64,000 nt of DNA from JACVRW01 sp963820315 (GTDB lineage Bacteria > Actinomycetota > Thermoleophilia > Solirubrobacterales > Thermoleophilaceae): the NCBI GenBank assembly GCA_963820315.1, contig CAWFZK010000008.1, positions 226,941 through 290,940 of the forward strand, written 5' to 3'. Below, one piece after another: positions 25,733 through 33,708 of this stretch (positions within the stretch are counted from its first letter, which is position 1; the number at the start of each line of letters is the position of its first letter). The notes beneath the pieces were generated by a model. It was not told the DNA's origin and searched no databases. It was given only the letters and a program-made list of their open reading frames with translations. Made by a program: the position numbers and the translations under genes.

Positions 25733-26500
25733 TTACGAGCCCTCGGCGGAAGCGATCTGATCCGCCACTTCGGGCGACGGCTTCCCCAGTGCGGCTGCGA
25801 GCCAGATGGAGAGTTCGTAGAGCAGGATCAGGGGGATCATCTCGAGGATCAGGGTGAGCGGGTCGAGCGTCGGCAGGAGCGCGGCGAGCACGGCGATCGC
25901 GACGATCGCGTACCTGCGCCCGGCCCTGAGCTTGTCGGGCGAGGTCAGCCCCAGCCGGCAGGCCGCGATCACCCCGACCGGGATCTGGAACCCGATCCCC
26001 ATCGCGAGCATCAACAGCGTGATGAACGAGTAGTAGTCCCTGGCCCTGACCTGGGTGTTGAACTCGTCCGCGTTGAAGTTCAAAAGGAAATCCATCGCGG
26101 GCGTCAACACGATGAAGTAACAGAACACCACCCCCGCGATGAACAACACCGGCACCAACAACAACAAAGGGGTCGCGACCCGGCGTTCGGTCGGGCTGAA
26201 GGCCGGCAACACGAACGCGTACAGCTGATACAGGATCACCGGCAACGCCAACAGAAGGGCCGCGTAGGCCGAGTTCGTCAAGGTCGTGTAGAACGCCTCC
26301 GCCGGCCCCAACGTGATCGGCTCGATCCCGTCCGGCAACGGCGCGTTGACGATCTCCAACACCAGATGGTTCTGCCACGCCGTCAACGCCCACGCCGCCA
26401 CAAACGCCACCACACACAACACCAGCCGCGTCCGCAACTCATCCAAATGCTCGACAACCGACAAACGATCATCGTGGGAAATCGGTCGTATGCGCCGCAC
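25733..26500 (-). CDS. tatC: Sec-independent translocase subunit TatC
   Basis: The 255-residue polytopic protein has the TatC signature at its N-terminus (LSVVEHLDELRTRLVLCVVA), the FYTTLTNSAYAALLLALPVILYQ region and the FYFIVLTP-like CYFIVLTPAMDFLL loop, with six membrane helices. It recognises twin-arginine signal peptides. The Rieske protein in this window has an RR-type N-terminus and is a likely client. tatA lies 20 bases upstream on the same strand. Confidence 0.96.
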   Translation of the reverse strand: MRRIRPISHDDRLSVVEHLDELRTRLVLCVVAFVAAWALTAWQNHLVLEIVNAPLPDGIEPITLGPAEAFYTTLTNSAYAALLLALPVILYQLYAFVLPAFSPTERRVATPLLLLVPVLFIAGVVFCYFIVLTPAMDFLLNFNADEFNTQVRARDYYSFITLLMLAMGIGFQIPVGVIAACRLGLTSPDKLRAGRRYAIVAIAVLAALLPTLDPLTLILEMIPLILLYELSIWLAAALGKPSPEVADQIASAEGS

Positions 26501-26520
26501 GTCCTACGCGGCTCCTTCGG

Positions 26521-26763
26521 CTAGGGCTGCTTCTCGCGCGTCGTCGAGGTCGTGGCGGTCGTCGCCTCCGGCTCCGGCGAGTCCCCGACCGTCTTGACGG
26601 AGTCGAGCTGCTCGTGCTCCTTGTCCTTGCCGGTGACGGAGTCCTTGAACTCGCGCATGCCACGGCCAAGAGACCGGCCCAGATCGGGCAGGCGCTTCGG
26701 GCCGAAGATCACGAGCACGATGATGAGGACGATGATGATCTCGAGAGGGCCCGGAGTCGGCAT
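26521..26763 (-). CDS. tatA: Twin-arginine translocase subunit TatA/E
   Basis: The 80-residue protein has an N-terminal helix (LEIIIVLIIVLVIFGPKRLP) with the conserved FGPKRLPDLGRSLGRGMREF hinge and amphipathic helix, then a charged tail. It polymerises to form the Tat pore with TatC, encoded directly downstream. Confidence 0.95.
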   Translation of the reverse strand: MPTPGPLEIIIVLIIVLVIFGPKRLPDLGRSLGRGMREFKDSVTGKDKEHEQLDSVKTVGDSPEPEATTATTSTTREKQP

Positions 26764-26822
26764 ATGCTCCGCATGGTAGCGGCGCCGGGGCGCCCGCTTG
26801 TTGGACTTGCGAGGATGCGCGC

Positions 26823-27404
26823 GTGAACGGCGCCGTCCTGTCAGACGCCACGATCCGCCGGCTCGTCGACGAGGGCCGCATTCGCATCGACCCCTGGGAC
26901 CCCCAGATGGTGCAGCCGGCCAGCGTCGACCTGAAGCTCGGGCCGTCCTTCCGCGTCTTCCACAACCACCGCCTGCCCGCGATCGACCTGGCCGAGCCGC
27001 CCCAGGGTGTGACCGAGCACGTCCGGATCGAGGACGACCAGTCGTTCGTGATCCACCCCGGTGAGTTCGTGCTCGGCACGACCGTGGAGTCGGTCGCGAT
27101 GCCGGACGATCTCGTCGCGCGCATCGAGGGCAAGAGCTCGCTCGGCCGGCTCGGACTGATCGTGCACGCCACCGCGGGCTTCGTGGACCCCGGCTTCAGC
27201 GGCAACCTGACGCTCGAGATCACCAACCTCACGCGCGTACCGATCGTGCTCTGGCCCGGCAAGCCGATCGCTCAGCTCTCCTTCATGACGCTCGACCAGC
27301 CGGCCGAGCGGCCCTACGGGCACCCCGACCTGGGCAGCCACTATCACGGCCAGGTCGACGCCACGGAGTCCCGCTACGAGGGCGGCCCGCGGCGCGGCTC
27401 CTGA
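26823..27404 (+). CDS. dcd: dCTP deaminase
   Basis: GTG 26823 starts 193 residues with MNGAVLSDATIRRLVDEGRI, QPASVDLKLGPSFRVF and the catalytic block RIEGKSSLGRLGLIVHATAG followed by FVDPGFSGNLTLEITNL. It deaminates dCTP to dUTP, or directly to dUMP in the bifunctional subtype common in some actinobacteria and archaea. The sequence alone does not separate these here. It is divergent from tatA. Confidence 0.95.
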   Translation: MNGAVLSDATIRRLVDEGRIRIDPWDPQMVQPASVDLKLGPSFRVFHNHRLPAIDLAEPPQGVTEHVRIEDDQSFVIHPGEFVLGTTVESVAMPDDLVARIEGKSSLGRLGLIVHATAGFVDPGFSGNLTLEITNLTRVPIVLWPGKPIAQLSFMTLDQPAERPYGHPDLGSHYHGQVDATESRYEGGPRRGS

Positions 27405-27538
27405 CGCTTGCGTGCTCTATGTCACGTCCAATTCGCCCCCCGCGGCGTAAGTAAGGACGTACACAGCGGTTGGAGGAACTGCAAGCCAAATATTTCCTTC
27501 AAGTTCGGCGATGGAGTGCCGATATCCGGGAGCAGAGG

Positions 27539-27991
27539 ATGCGAGAGATGGAAAGCCACGGAGAACAGGCCCACTACACGAAGCGAGTCGTCCTCCCGAG
27601 CGGGAAGACCATCGAGGTCGTGTACTTCAAGGACGCGGATGAGCCGCGCGCGGAGCAGCCGGAGCCCCAGACGCCCGAGCACGCTCCCGCCGAGGCCCAT
27701 CAGGACCTGCACGTCTGCATCGAGTGCGCCTCCGAGCTCGTATACCCGGTCCAGTGGGACGAGGCCGGTCCGGAGAACTGGAACGTCCTGCTCCACTGCC
27801 CGAACTGCGACATCTACCGCGAGGGTGTCTTCACCCAGGAGAACGTCGAGGACTTCGACGAGGAGCTCGACCGCGGCGGCGACGCCCTCGCCCGCGACTA
27901 CAAGCGGCTGATGCGCGCCAACATGGCTGAGGAGATCGAGCGCTTCGTCGGAGCGCTCGAGGCCGACGCCATCGTGCCCGAAGACTTCTAG
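27539..27991 (+). CDS. Hypothetical protein with a CxxC-CxxC zinc-ribbon-like motif
   Basis: The frame is open from TTG 27470, but ATG 27539 has a good GGGAG ribosome site six bases upstream and gives 150 residues. An N-terminal segment (TKRVVLPSGKTIEVVYFKD) precedes CIECASELVYPVQW and LLHCPNCDIYREGVF, two CxxC pairs suggesting a zinc ribbon. A long acidic helix follows (ENVEDFDEELDRGGDALARD). No family name is recognised. It may bind nucleic acid or protein partners. Confidence 0.72.
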   Translation: MREMESHGEQAHYTKRVVLPSGKTIEVVYFKDADEPRAEQPEPQTPEHAPAEAHQDLHVCIECASELVYPVQWDEAGPENWNVLLHCPNCDIYREGVFTQENVEDFDEELDRGGDALARDYKRLMRANMAEEIERFVGALEADAIVPEDF

Positions 27992-28020
27992 CGCAAGCGC
28001 CCGGCTCGGCCGATGGTCTC

Positions 28021-29001
28021 TCAGGCGTAGCGCTCGACGACCCCGTCGGCGACGAGGTCGAGCGCTCGGCGGCGCTCCGCGCTCACATCGAGCTCTGTCA
28101 GCTCCGCCTTCGCGGCGGCCACGTGGGTGAGCGCCATGCCGCGCGCCTCCTCGAGCGCGCCGGTGGCCGCAATTCGCTCGCAGACCGCCTCGGCTGTGGC
28201 CGCGTCACGCACCTCGGCGCGCAGATCGAGGGCGGCCAGCCCGGGATCCCCGCGCCGGCCCAGGATCAGCGGCAGCGTCACGGTGCCGTCGAGCAGGTCG
28301 GTGCCGCGCGGCTTCCCTGTTCGCTCGGCCGGCCCCGACACGTCGAGCACGTCGTCGAGGATCTGGAAGGCGAGCCCGACGCGCGCGCCGAAGCAGCCAA
28401 GCGCGCCGGCGAGGTCGGGGCGACCTCCGTACAGCGCCCCGAGCCGGCAGGACGCGTCGAACAGGCTGCCGGTCTTGAGCCGGCAGCGCTCGAGATAGCG
28501 CTCCTGCGTCACGTCCGGATCCCAGGCGTCCGCGCGCTGCATCAGCTCACCGCGCGCGAGCGCCGAGGACGCTGCGGAGAGCGCGCGCACCGCGTCCTCT
28601 CCACCCGGCTGGGCGAGCTCGGCGAAGGCGCGCGAGAAGAGCAGGTCTCCCGTGGCGGTTGCCGCCAGACGGCCGGCTGAGGCGAACACGGTGGGCCTGC
28701 CGCGGCGCAGCTCGGCGCGGTCGAGGACGTCGTCGTGCACGAGCGTCGCCATGTGCAGCAGCTCCACCGCGGTTGCGGCCGACACGAGCTGGTCCGGGTC
28801 GCCCGCTCCGCACAGGAAGACGAGTATCGGGCGCAGTCGCTTGCCGCCCGCGGAGAGGGTGCCGTCCGTGTGCGCGGCGAGCTCGGCGCCGTGCCCTGAG
28901 CCCACCTCGGCGAGGCGCGCCTCCGTCCGCTCGAGCAGCCGCGTCAGCTCCGGGCCGCCCGCCGCCAGCACCGCTCCGAGCTGAGCCTGTGCGGTGTTCA
29001 C
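28021..29001 (-). CDS. Polyprenyl diphosphate synthase (menaquinone side chain)
   Basis: GTG 29001 overlaps the menG stop (GTGA), giving 326 residues. The first Asp-rich motif is LVHDDVLDRAELRRGRPT and the second is FQILDDVLDVSG; GGKRLRPILVFLCG is the conserved N-terminal block. It elongates isoprenoid diphosphate to a long all-trans chain. The location behind menG, as in Bacillus-type hepS-menG-hepT sets, points to the menaquinone tail. Chain length cannot be read safely. Confidence 0.9.
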   Translation of the reverse strand: MNTAQAQLGAVLAAGGPELTRLLERTEARLAEVGSGHGAELAAHTDGTLSAGGKRLRPILVFLCGAGDPDQLVSAATAVELLHMATLVHDDVLDRAELRRGRPTVFASAGRLAATATGDLLFSRAFAELAQPGGEDAVRALSAASSALARGELMQRADAWDPDVTQERYLERCRLKTGSLFDASCRLGALYGGRPDLAGALGCFGARVGLAFQILDDVLDVSGPAERTGKPRGTDLLDGTVTLPLILGRRGDPGLAALDLRAEVRDAATAEAVCERIAATGALEEARGMALTHVAAAKAELTELDVSAERRRALDLVADGVVERYA

Positions 29002-29699
29002 GGCGCGCGCGTGCCCGAGTGGATGGCGATGATCCCGCCCGCGGTCAGGATCCAGCGGACGTCGGTGAGGCCGGCGGCGGTCATGCTCGACGCGAGCGCG
29101 TCCGGCGCCGGGAAGCGCCGCACGCTGCTCGGAAGGTACGTGTAGGCGTCGGAGTCCCCGGCCAGCTTGCCGAGCATCGGCACGACGCGGTCGAACCAGG
29201 CCCGGAAGAACCACGACAGCGGCGGTCGCTGCGGGGTCGTGATCTCGAGCACGACGACCCGCCCGCCGGGCTTCGTCACGCGCGCCATCTCGCCCAGGCC
29301 GCGGTCGAGGTCGGCGAAGTTGCGGGCGCCGAAGCCCACCGTCACCGCGTCGAAGGACGCGTCGTCGTAGCGGAGATCGAGCGCGTCGCCCTCCTCGAAC
29401 TCGATCCCCGGAGCCTTCGCGCGAGCCAGCTCGAGCATCGCCGGCGAGAAGTCCATCCCGGTCACGGACGCCCCGCGCGAGCCGAGCTCGAGCGCCAGGT
29501 CGCCGGTGCCGGTCGCGACGTCGAGCGCCCGCGAGCCGGGCCCGACACGCGCCAGGTCCGCGCTGCGGCGGCGCCAGGCGTGATGCATGCCCGCCGTCAT
29601 CAGCGTGTTCAGGGGGTCGTAGATGCCAGCGATGCGGTCGAACATCGCGCGCACCTGCGTCTCGGGCAGGGTCCCGGACGCGGGGCTGCCCCCGCTCAT
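28998..29699 (-). CDS. menG: Demethylmenaquinone methyltransferase
   Basis: The 233-residue protein has the UbiE/MenG pattern: VRAMFDRIAGIYDPLNTLMT, the SAM site LDVATGTGDLALELGSRG, VTVGFGARNFADLDRGLGEM and VTKPGGRVVVLEITTPQRP. It methylates demethylmenaquinone in the last step of menaquinone synthesis. It lies 46 bases downstream of qcrC in the same direction, so quinone synthesis and quinol oxidation are likely co-transcribed. Confidence 0.94.
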   Translation of the reverse strand: MSGGSPASGTLPETQVRAMFDRIAGIYDPLNTLMTAGMHHAWRRRSADLARVGPGSRALDVATGTGDLALELGSRGASVTGMDFSPAMLELARAKAPGIEFEEGDALDLRYDDASFDAVTVGFGARNFADLDRGLGEMARVTKPGGRVVVLEITTPQRPPLSWFFRAWFDRVVPMLGKLAGDSDAYTYLPSSVRRFPAPDALASSMTAAGLTDVRWILTAGGIIAIHSGTRAP

Positions 29700-29745
29700 G
29701 GACCGCCGCGCAAGCAGCGGGCTCGGCCCGCTGCGCAGCGACAGA

Positions 29746-30462
29746 TCACTCCTCGCCCTTGAGCGAGGCGACGTACTCGACCAGCTTGTCGAACTGCTCC
29801 GGGTTCTCCTGCGCGAGCGACTGGTACGAGGGCATCGGCGGGGTGGGGTTCACGAGCGTACGGGCGATCGCGTCGGGGCCGAGCCGGGCTCCGATCTCGG
29901 TCAGGTTGGGACCGAGCGTGTTGCCGTTCTCGCCGATCTTGTGGCAGCCAAGGCAGCCCGACGAGGCCGTGATCGCCCTTCCCTCCTCGTACTGCGGCGA
30001 CGTCGCGAGCTCGATGTCGGTGGGCGAGCCGGCGATCGCGCCCAGCACCGTCAGGTATGCCATCGCCGCGATCGTGGCGATGCCGGCGGTGGTCGCGATC
30101 GGCCGGCGCAACGGGTTGCGCTCTGCGTTGCGGTCGTAGAACGGCAGCAGCAACAGCAGGACGAGGCACAGGGTCGGGATGCCGATCGTCGCGAGGAAGA
30201 CGAGCGACGGCGGCTTGACCACGCGCAGCAACTCGAACAGGAAGAAGAAGTACCACTCGGGTCGCGGCGTGTAGGTGGTGGTGGTCGGGTCGGCCTTCGG
30301 GCCGAGCTCGGCGCCGAGGATGATCGACATCGCGATGATCACCACCATCACGACGCACGCCATCAGTCCGTCCTTGGCGACCGCGTACGGGAAGAACGGC
30401 TTGCCCTGGGTCTTCAGGATGGAGTAGTCGCGCAGGTACTCCTCGCGTTCGCGTGCGTTCAC
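29746..30462 (-). CDS. qcrC: Menaquinol-cytochrome c reductase subunit IV / cytochrome c fusion
   Basis: Residues about 30-140 contain three membrane helices with the PRPEWYFFFLFELLRVVK block of cytochrome b subunit IV. After a fourth helix comes a periplasmic-side c-type domain with haem motif SSGCLGCHKIGENG and an axial Met in PPMPSYQSL. This b/IV-c fusion matches the Firmicutes-type QcrC and related actinobacterial enzymes, not the separate QcrC of mycobacteria. It accepts electrons from the Rieske centre. It starts 6 bases after qcrB. Confidence 0.92.
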   Translation of the reverse strand: MNAREREEYLRDYSILKTQGKPFFPYAVAKDGLMACVVMVVIIAMSIILGAELGPKADPTTTTYTPRPEWYFFFLFELLRVVKPPSLVFLATIGIPTLCLVLLLLLPFYDRNAERNPLRRPIATTAGIATIAAMAYLTVLGAIAGSPTDIELATSPQYEEGRAITASSGCLGCHKIGENGNTLGPNLTEIGARLGPDAIARTLVNPTPPMPSYQSLAQENPEQFDKLVEYVASLKGEE

Positions 30463-30468
30463 CGGACC

Positions 30469-31293
30469 TCAGATCTCCTCGGTCAGGAGGTCCTTCTTCT
30501 CGGCCTTGAGCCAAGGCGGCGCCGTCGTGCCGAGCTTCGCGACCAGGTACAGATGCGCGCCGATCAGCGCCACGATCAGGCCCGGCACAGCGAGCATGTG
30601 CAGCGCGTAGAAACGCGTGATCGTCGTCGGCCCGAATTCGGCGCCCGCTCTGAGGAAGTCGGCGAGGTAGGGGCCGATCAGCGGGCCGGAGGCGTTGATG
30701 TTGACCGCGACGACCGTCGCCCAGAAGGAACGCTGGTCGAACGGCAGCAGGTAGCCCGTGAGGCCCATCATCAGCGTCAGCACGAGGAGCACGACGCCGA
30801 TCACCCAGTTCAGCTCGCGCGGGTACTTGTAGGCGCCGAAGAAGAACGTCCTCGCCATGTGGAGGAAGATCAGGATGATCATCACCGACGAGCCCCACTT
30901 GTGCATGCCGCGCACGAACTCGCCGAGGAAGACCTCGTTGGTGATGCGCGAGGCCGACTCGTAGGCGCGCGTGGGATCCGGCTCGTAGAACATCGCGAGG
31001 AAGACGCCGGTCACAGCCTGCGAGAGGAAGGCGAACAGCGTCGCCGAGCCGAGCGTGTAGAACCAGTTGGTCCCCTTCGGGACCTTGCGGAACAGGAAGC
31101 CGCGCAGGAATGGGCTGAGGCCCGTGCGCTCCTCGACCCAGCCGATCGCCGAGGCGGTGCCCTCGACCGCGTGGTCCTTGACGGTCGGCTTGGGCGGCGC
31201 GACGGTCGAGCCGTTCTCCCCGTTGCGGCCGTTGCCGTTGTCTCCCGGCCGGCGGGGCTTCGGCCGCAGGGCCCGTGGAAGCGGAGGGCTCAT
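30469..31293 (-). CDS. qcrB: Menaquinol-cytochrome c reductase cytochrome b subunit
   Basis: The 274-residue protein is a short cytochrome b6-type subunit. A cytoplasmic Pro/Gly/Asn-rich head (about 1-45) precedes four membrane helices. The paired haem ligand histidines lie in the helices with FVRGMHKWGSSVMIILIFLH and FYALHMLAVPGLIVALIGAH. The quinol-site loop reads LPFDQRSFWATVVAVNINAS. Its ATG overlaps the qcrA stop. With the split subunit IV in qcrC it completes the membrane core of complex III. Confidence 0.95.
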   Translation of the reverse strand: MSPPLPRALRPKPRRPGDNGNGRNGENGSTVAPPKPTVKDHAVEGTASAIGWVEERTGLSPFLRGFLFRKVPKGTNWFYTLGSATLFAFLSQAVTGVFLAMFYEPDPTRAYESASRITNEVFLGEFVRGMHKWGSSVMIILIFLHMARTFFFGAYKYPRELNWVIGVVLLVLTLMMGLTGYLLPFDQRSFWATVVAVNINASGPLIGPYLADFLRAGAEFGPTTITRFYALHMLAVPGLIVALIGAHLYLVAKLGTTAPPWLKAEKKDLLTEEI

Positions 31294-31961
31294 GTGGTCG
31301 GCCTCGACGGGTAGAGGTACTGCCAGAGCCCGTCGAGGTGGTTCGACGGGTCACGCGGCGCGAAGCGCTCGAGATCCGAGTTGAGCGAGAAGCGGTCGCC
31401 GATCTGGACGCGCCCGGCCTCGACGCGCGTGTAGAAGCGATCGAGAGGCCGCACCGGCGGGCCGCCCTCGACCTGACCCTGGAAGCCGTACACGCCGCCG
31501 TGACAGGGACAGACGAACTTCTTGGAGGCCTGGATGTAGCGGACGGGGCAGCCGAGGTGCGCGCAGCGCGTCGAGATCGCAACGTAGGGCTGCGGGTCCT
31601 GACCCTCGATCACCGTGTCGCGCTTCGGGTTGAACGTGCGCACGTAGATGGTCGTCTTCCCGGCGTCGCCGATGTCCGCGGTGATGTTGATCACCCGCGG
31701 GACATAGGTGTCCTCGTTGAAGTCGTCCTCCGGGCCTACGTCCTGCCATTGCGTCGGCGTCGTGTCCTCGAAGATCGGCCCGAGTGCGAAGCCGAGGCCC
31801 GGCAGCGCGAACGCCATCGTCGCGATCCCGCCCGCCGCGAGCGCGGTGCCGGTCATGAGCCCGCGGCGCGTCATCGTCTCGCCCTCGAATGCGCCCGCCA
31901 CGCCACGCTCTGCGGTGTAGCGGGACTTTCTTTCTGGCTTTGGAGAGGGTGGGTCAGCCAC
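31290..31961 (-). CDS. qcrA: Rieske iron-sulfur subunit of menaquinol-cytochrome c reductase
   Basis: The 2Fe-2S ligands are in STRCAHLGCPVRY and FVCPCHGGVYGFQG, with the cysteine pair that forms the stabilising disulfide. One N-terminal helix (about 34-60) follows TMTRRGLMTG, a twin-arginine-like sequence, consistent with Tat export. It has 223 residues. It takes one electron from menaquinol and hands it to cytochrome c. It is the first gene of qcrABC-menG-polyprenyl synthase. Confidence 0.95.
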   Translation of the reverse strand: MADPPSPKPERKSRYTAERGVAGAFEGETMTRRGLMTGTALAAGGIATMAFALPGLGFALGPIFEDTTPTQWQDVGPEDDFNEDTYVPRVINITADIGDAGKTTIYVRTFNPKRDTVIEGQDPQPYVAISTRCAHLGCPVRYIQASKKFVCPCHGGVYGFQGQVEGGPPVRPLDRFYTRVEAGRVQIGDRFSLNSDLERFAPRDPSNHLDGLWQYLYPSRPTT

Positions 31962-32053
31962 GGAGTCTGTGCGAATTGTTCCGCTCCGCGAAGGGTAGTG
32001 CCAACATGGTTACGGAGCGCACTACCTGCGCAGTTGAAAGCAGGGCCGGGAGC

Positions 32054-32428
32054 CTATCGCGCAAGCCGCTCGGCACTCCTCAGCCAGAGCGCCTCGGCGG
32101 CCTCCGGACGCCCCTCGGCGTGCGCCTGGGCAGACCCCGAGATCAGGTCCGAGAGCTCGGCGACCGCCTCGAGGTCACCGGCCTCGGCGAGCCGCGAGAG
32201 GCCCAGGGCGTAGAGCGCATCGCCCGCCAAGAGGCGCAGATCGTCGTCCATCCCGGCGTAGGCCCGCGGCTCGCCGTAGTGCATCAGGTAGCCCTCGCGG
32301 ACCGCCTCGAGCACGAAGCGCCGCTCGGGTGCCGCATCGAGGTCCTCGAAGCGGCCAGGGCCCGGGTCCGTCACGGCGTGGCCGGCGAGCGCCGGGGCGG
32401 CCTCGACGACCTCGGCGAGCAGGCTCAT
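32054..32428 (-). CDS. Small hypothetical protein downstream of hemL
   Basis: ATG 32428 overlaps the hemL stop (ATGA), giving a 124-residue acidic, Ala/Leu-rich, helical protein (MSLLAEVVEAAPALAGHAVT, FVLEAVREGYLMHYGEPRAY, LLAGDALYALGLSRLAEAGD). No cysteine cluster or membrane helix is present. The overlap indicates coupling with the haem genes. I recognise no family. It could be a chaperone-like or regulatory partner in the pathway, but that is only context. Confidence 0.75.
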   Translation of the reverse strand: MSLLAEVVEAAPALAGHAVTDPGPGRFEDLDAAPERRFVLEAVREGYLMHYGEPRAYAGMDDDLRLLAGDALYALGLSRLAEAGDLEAVAELSDLISGSAQAHAEGRPEAAEALWLRSAERLAR

Positions 32429-33708
32429 GGAAGCGCGTCCTCCAGTGACTCGGCGACCGCCTCGAGCGTGCGCTCGACATCGCCCTCCGCGTGGGCGAGC
32501 GACGGGAACCAGCCCTCGAACTGCGACGGCGGCAGGTAGACGCCGCGGTCCAGCATCGCCCGGCAGAAGGCCGCGTAGGCGTCCGTGTCGCAGGCACGCG
32601 CGTCGTCGTAGTCGCGCACGGGCCGTTCGCTGAAGAAGAGGGTCAGGAGCCCCGTCGTCCACTGGACGCGCACCGGCAGCCCGGCGGCCGCCGCCTCGAT
32701 GCCCCCGGCGAGCGCCCCGGTCGTGTCGGCGAGGCGGCGATAGGCCTGCTCGTCGAGGAGGGCGAGCGTGGCGAGCCCCGCAGCGGTGGCGAGCGGGTTC
32801 CCGGAGAGCGTGCCGGCCTGGTAGACCTCGCCCGCCGGGGCGACCAGCTCCATCAGCGCGCGCGGGCCGGCGTAGGCCGCGGCGGGCAGGCCGCCGCCGA
32901 CGATCTTGCCGAGGATCGTCAGGTCCGGGATCACGCCCTCGAGCTCCTGGGCGCCCCCGCGCGCCACGCGGAAGCCCGAGATGACCTCGTCGAACACGAG
33001 CAGCGCGCCGGCGCCCGAGGCCGCGTCGCGCAGGAACTCGAGGAAGCCGGGCTCCGGCGGGACCACGCCCATGTTGCCGGGATAGGGCTCGCACAGGAGC
33101 GCGGCAACCTCGCCGCCGGCCAGCGCCCGCTCGACCGCCGCGCGGTCGTTCCAGGGCACCACGAGCGTGTCGGCGGCCTGGGCGGCCGTCACGCCCGGGC
33201 TCGCCGGGATGCCCTGGGTCGCGAGCCCGGAGCCGGCGTCGGCGAGCAGGCCGTCGACGTGGCCGTGATAGGCGCCGGCGAACTTCACGATCCGGTCGCG
33301 TCCGGTCGCGGCGCGCGCCAGCCGCACGGCGCTCATGGAAGCCTCGGTGCCCGACGAGGTCATGCGCACCATCTCGGCGGACGGGATGCGCGCGCAGATC
33401 TCCTCGGCGAGCTGGACCTCGGCCTCGGTCGGAGCGCCGAAGCTCGTGCCGGCGCCGGCCGCGGCCTGGACCGCCGACACCACCTCGGGGTGCGCGTGCC
33501 CCGCGATCAGCGGCCCCCAGGACATCACCCAGTCGACGTAGCGGTTGCCCTCGACGTCGATCAGCTCGGCGCCCTCGCCGCGCGCCACGAAGATGGGGTC
33601 CCGCCCGATCGAGCGCATCGCCCGCACCGGCGAGTTGACGCCCCCGGGCAGCCGCTCGAGCGCCCGGGAGTACAGCTCCTGACTCGTCAGGAGTGCTCGG
33701 CTTCCCAC
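32425..33708 (-). CDS. hemL: Glutamate-1-semialdehyde 2,1-aminomutase
   Basis: The PLP enzyme starts near SQELYSRALERLPGGVNSPV and has the family blocks VMSWGPLIAGHAHPEV, SSGTEASMSAVRLARAATGR, LLVFDEVISGFRVARGG and the PLP lysine in LTILGKIVGGGLPAAAY. Start choice is open: GTG 33708 (427 residues) overlaps the upstream gene by 22 bases, while a CTG at 33690 would give the tight CTGA overlap seen elsewhere with ATGA and GTGA. It makes 5-aminolevulinate in the C5 haem pathway. Confidence 0.94.
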   Translation of the reverse strand: MGSRALLTSQELYSRALERLPGGVNSPVRAMRSIGRDPIFVARGEGAELIDVEGNRYVDWVMSWGPLIAGHAHPEVVSAVQAAAGAGTSFGAPTEAEVQLAEEICARIPSAEMVRMTSSGTEASMSAVRLARAATGRDRIVKFAGAYHGHVDGLLADAGSGLATQGIPASPGVTAAQAADTLVVPWNDRAAVERALAGGEVAALLCEPYPGNMGVVPPEPGFLEFLRDAASGAGALLVFDEVISGFRVARGGAQELEGVIPDLTILGKIVGGGLPAAAYAGPRALMELVAPAGEVYQAGTLSGNPLATAAGLATLALLDEQAYRRLADTTGALAGGIEAAAAGLPVRVQWTTGLLTLFFSERPVRDYDDARACDTDAYAAFCRAMLDRGVYLPPSQFEGWFPSLAHAEGDVERTLEAVAESLEDALP

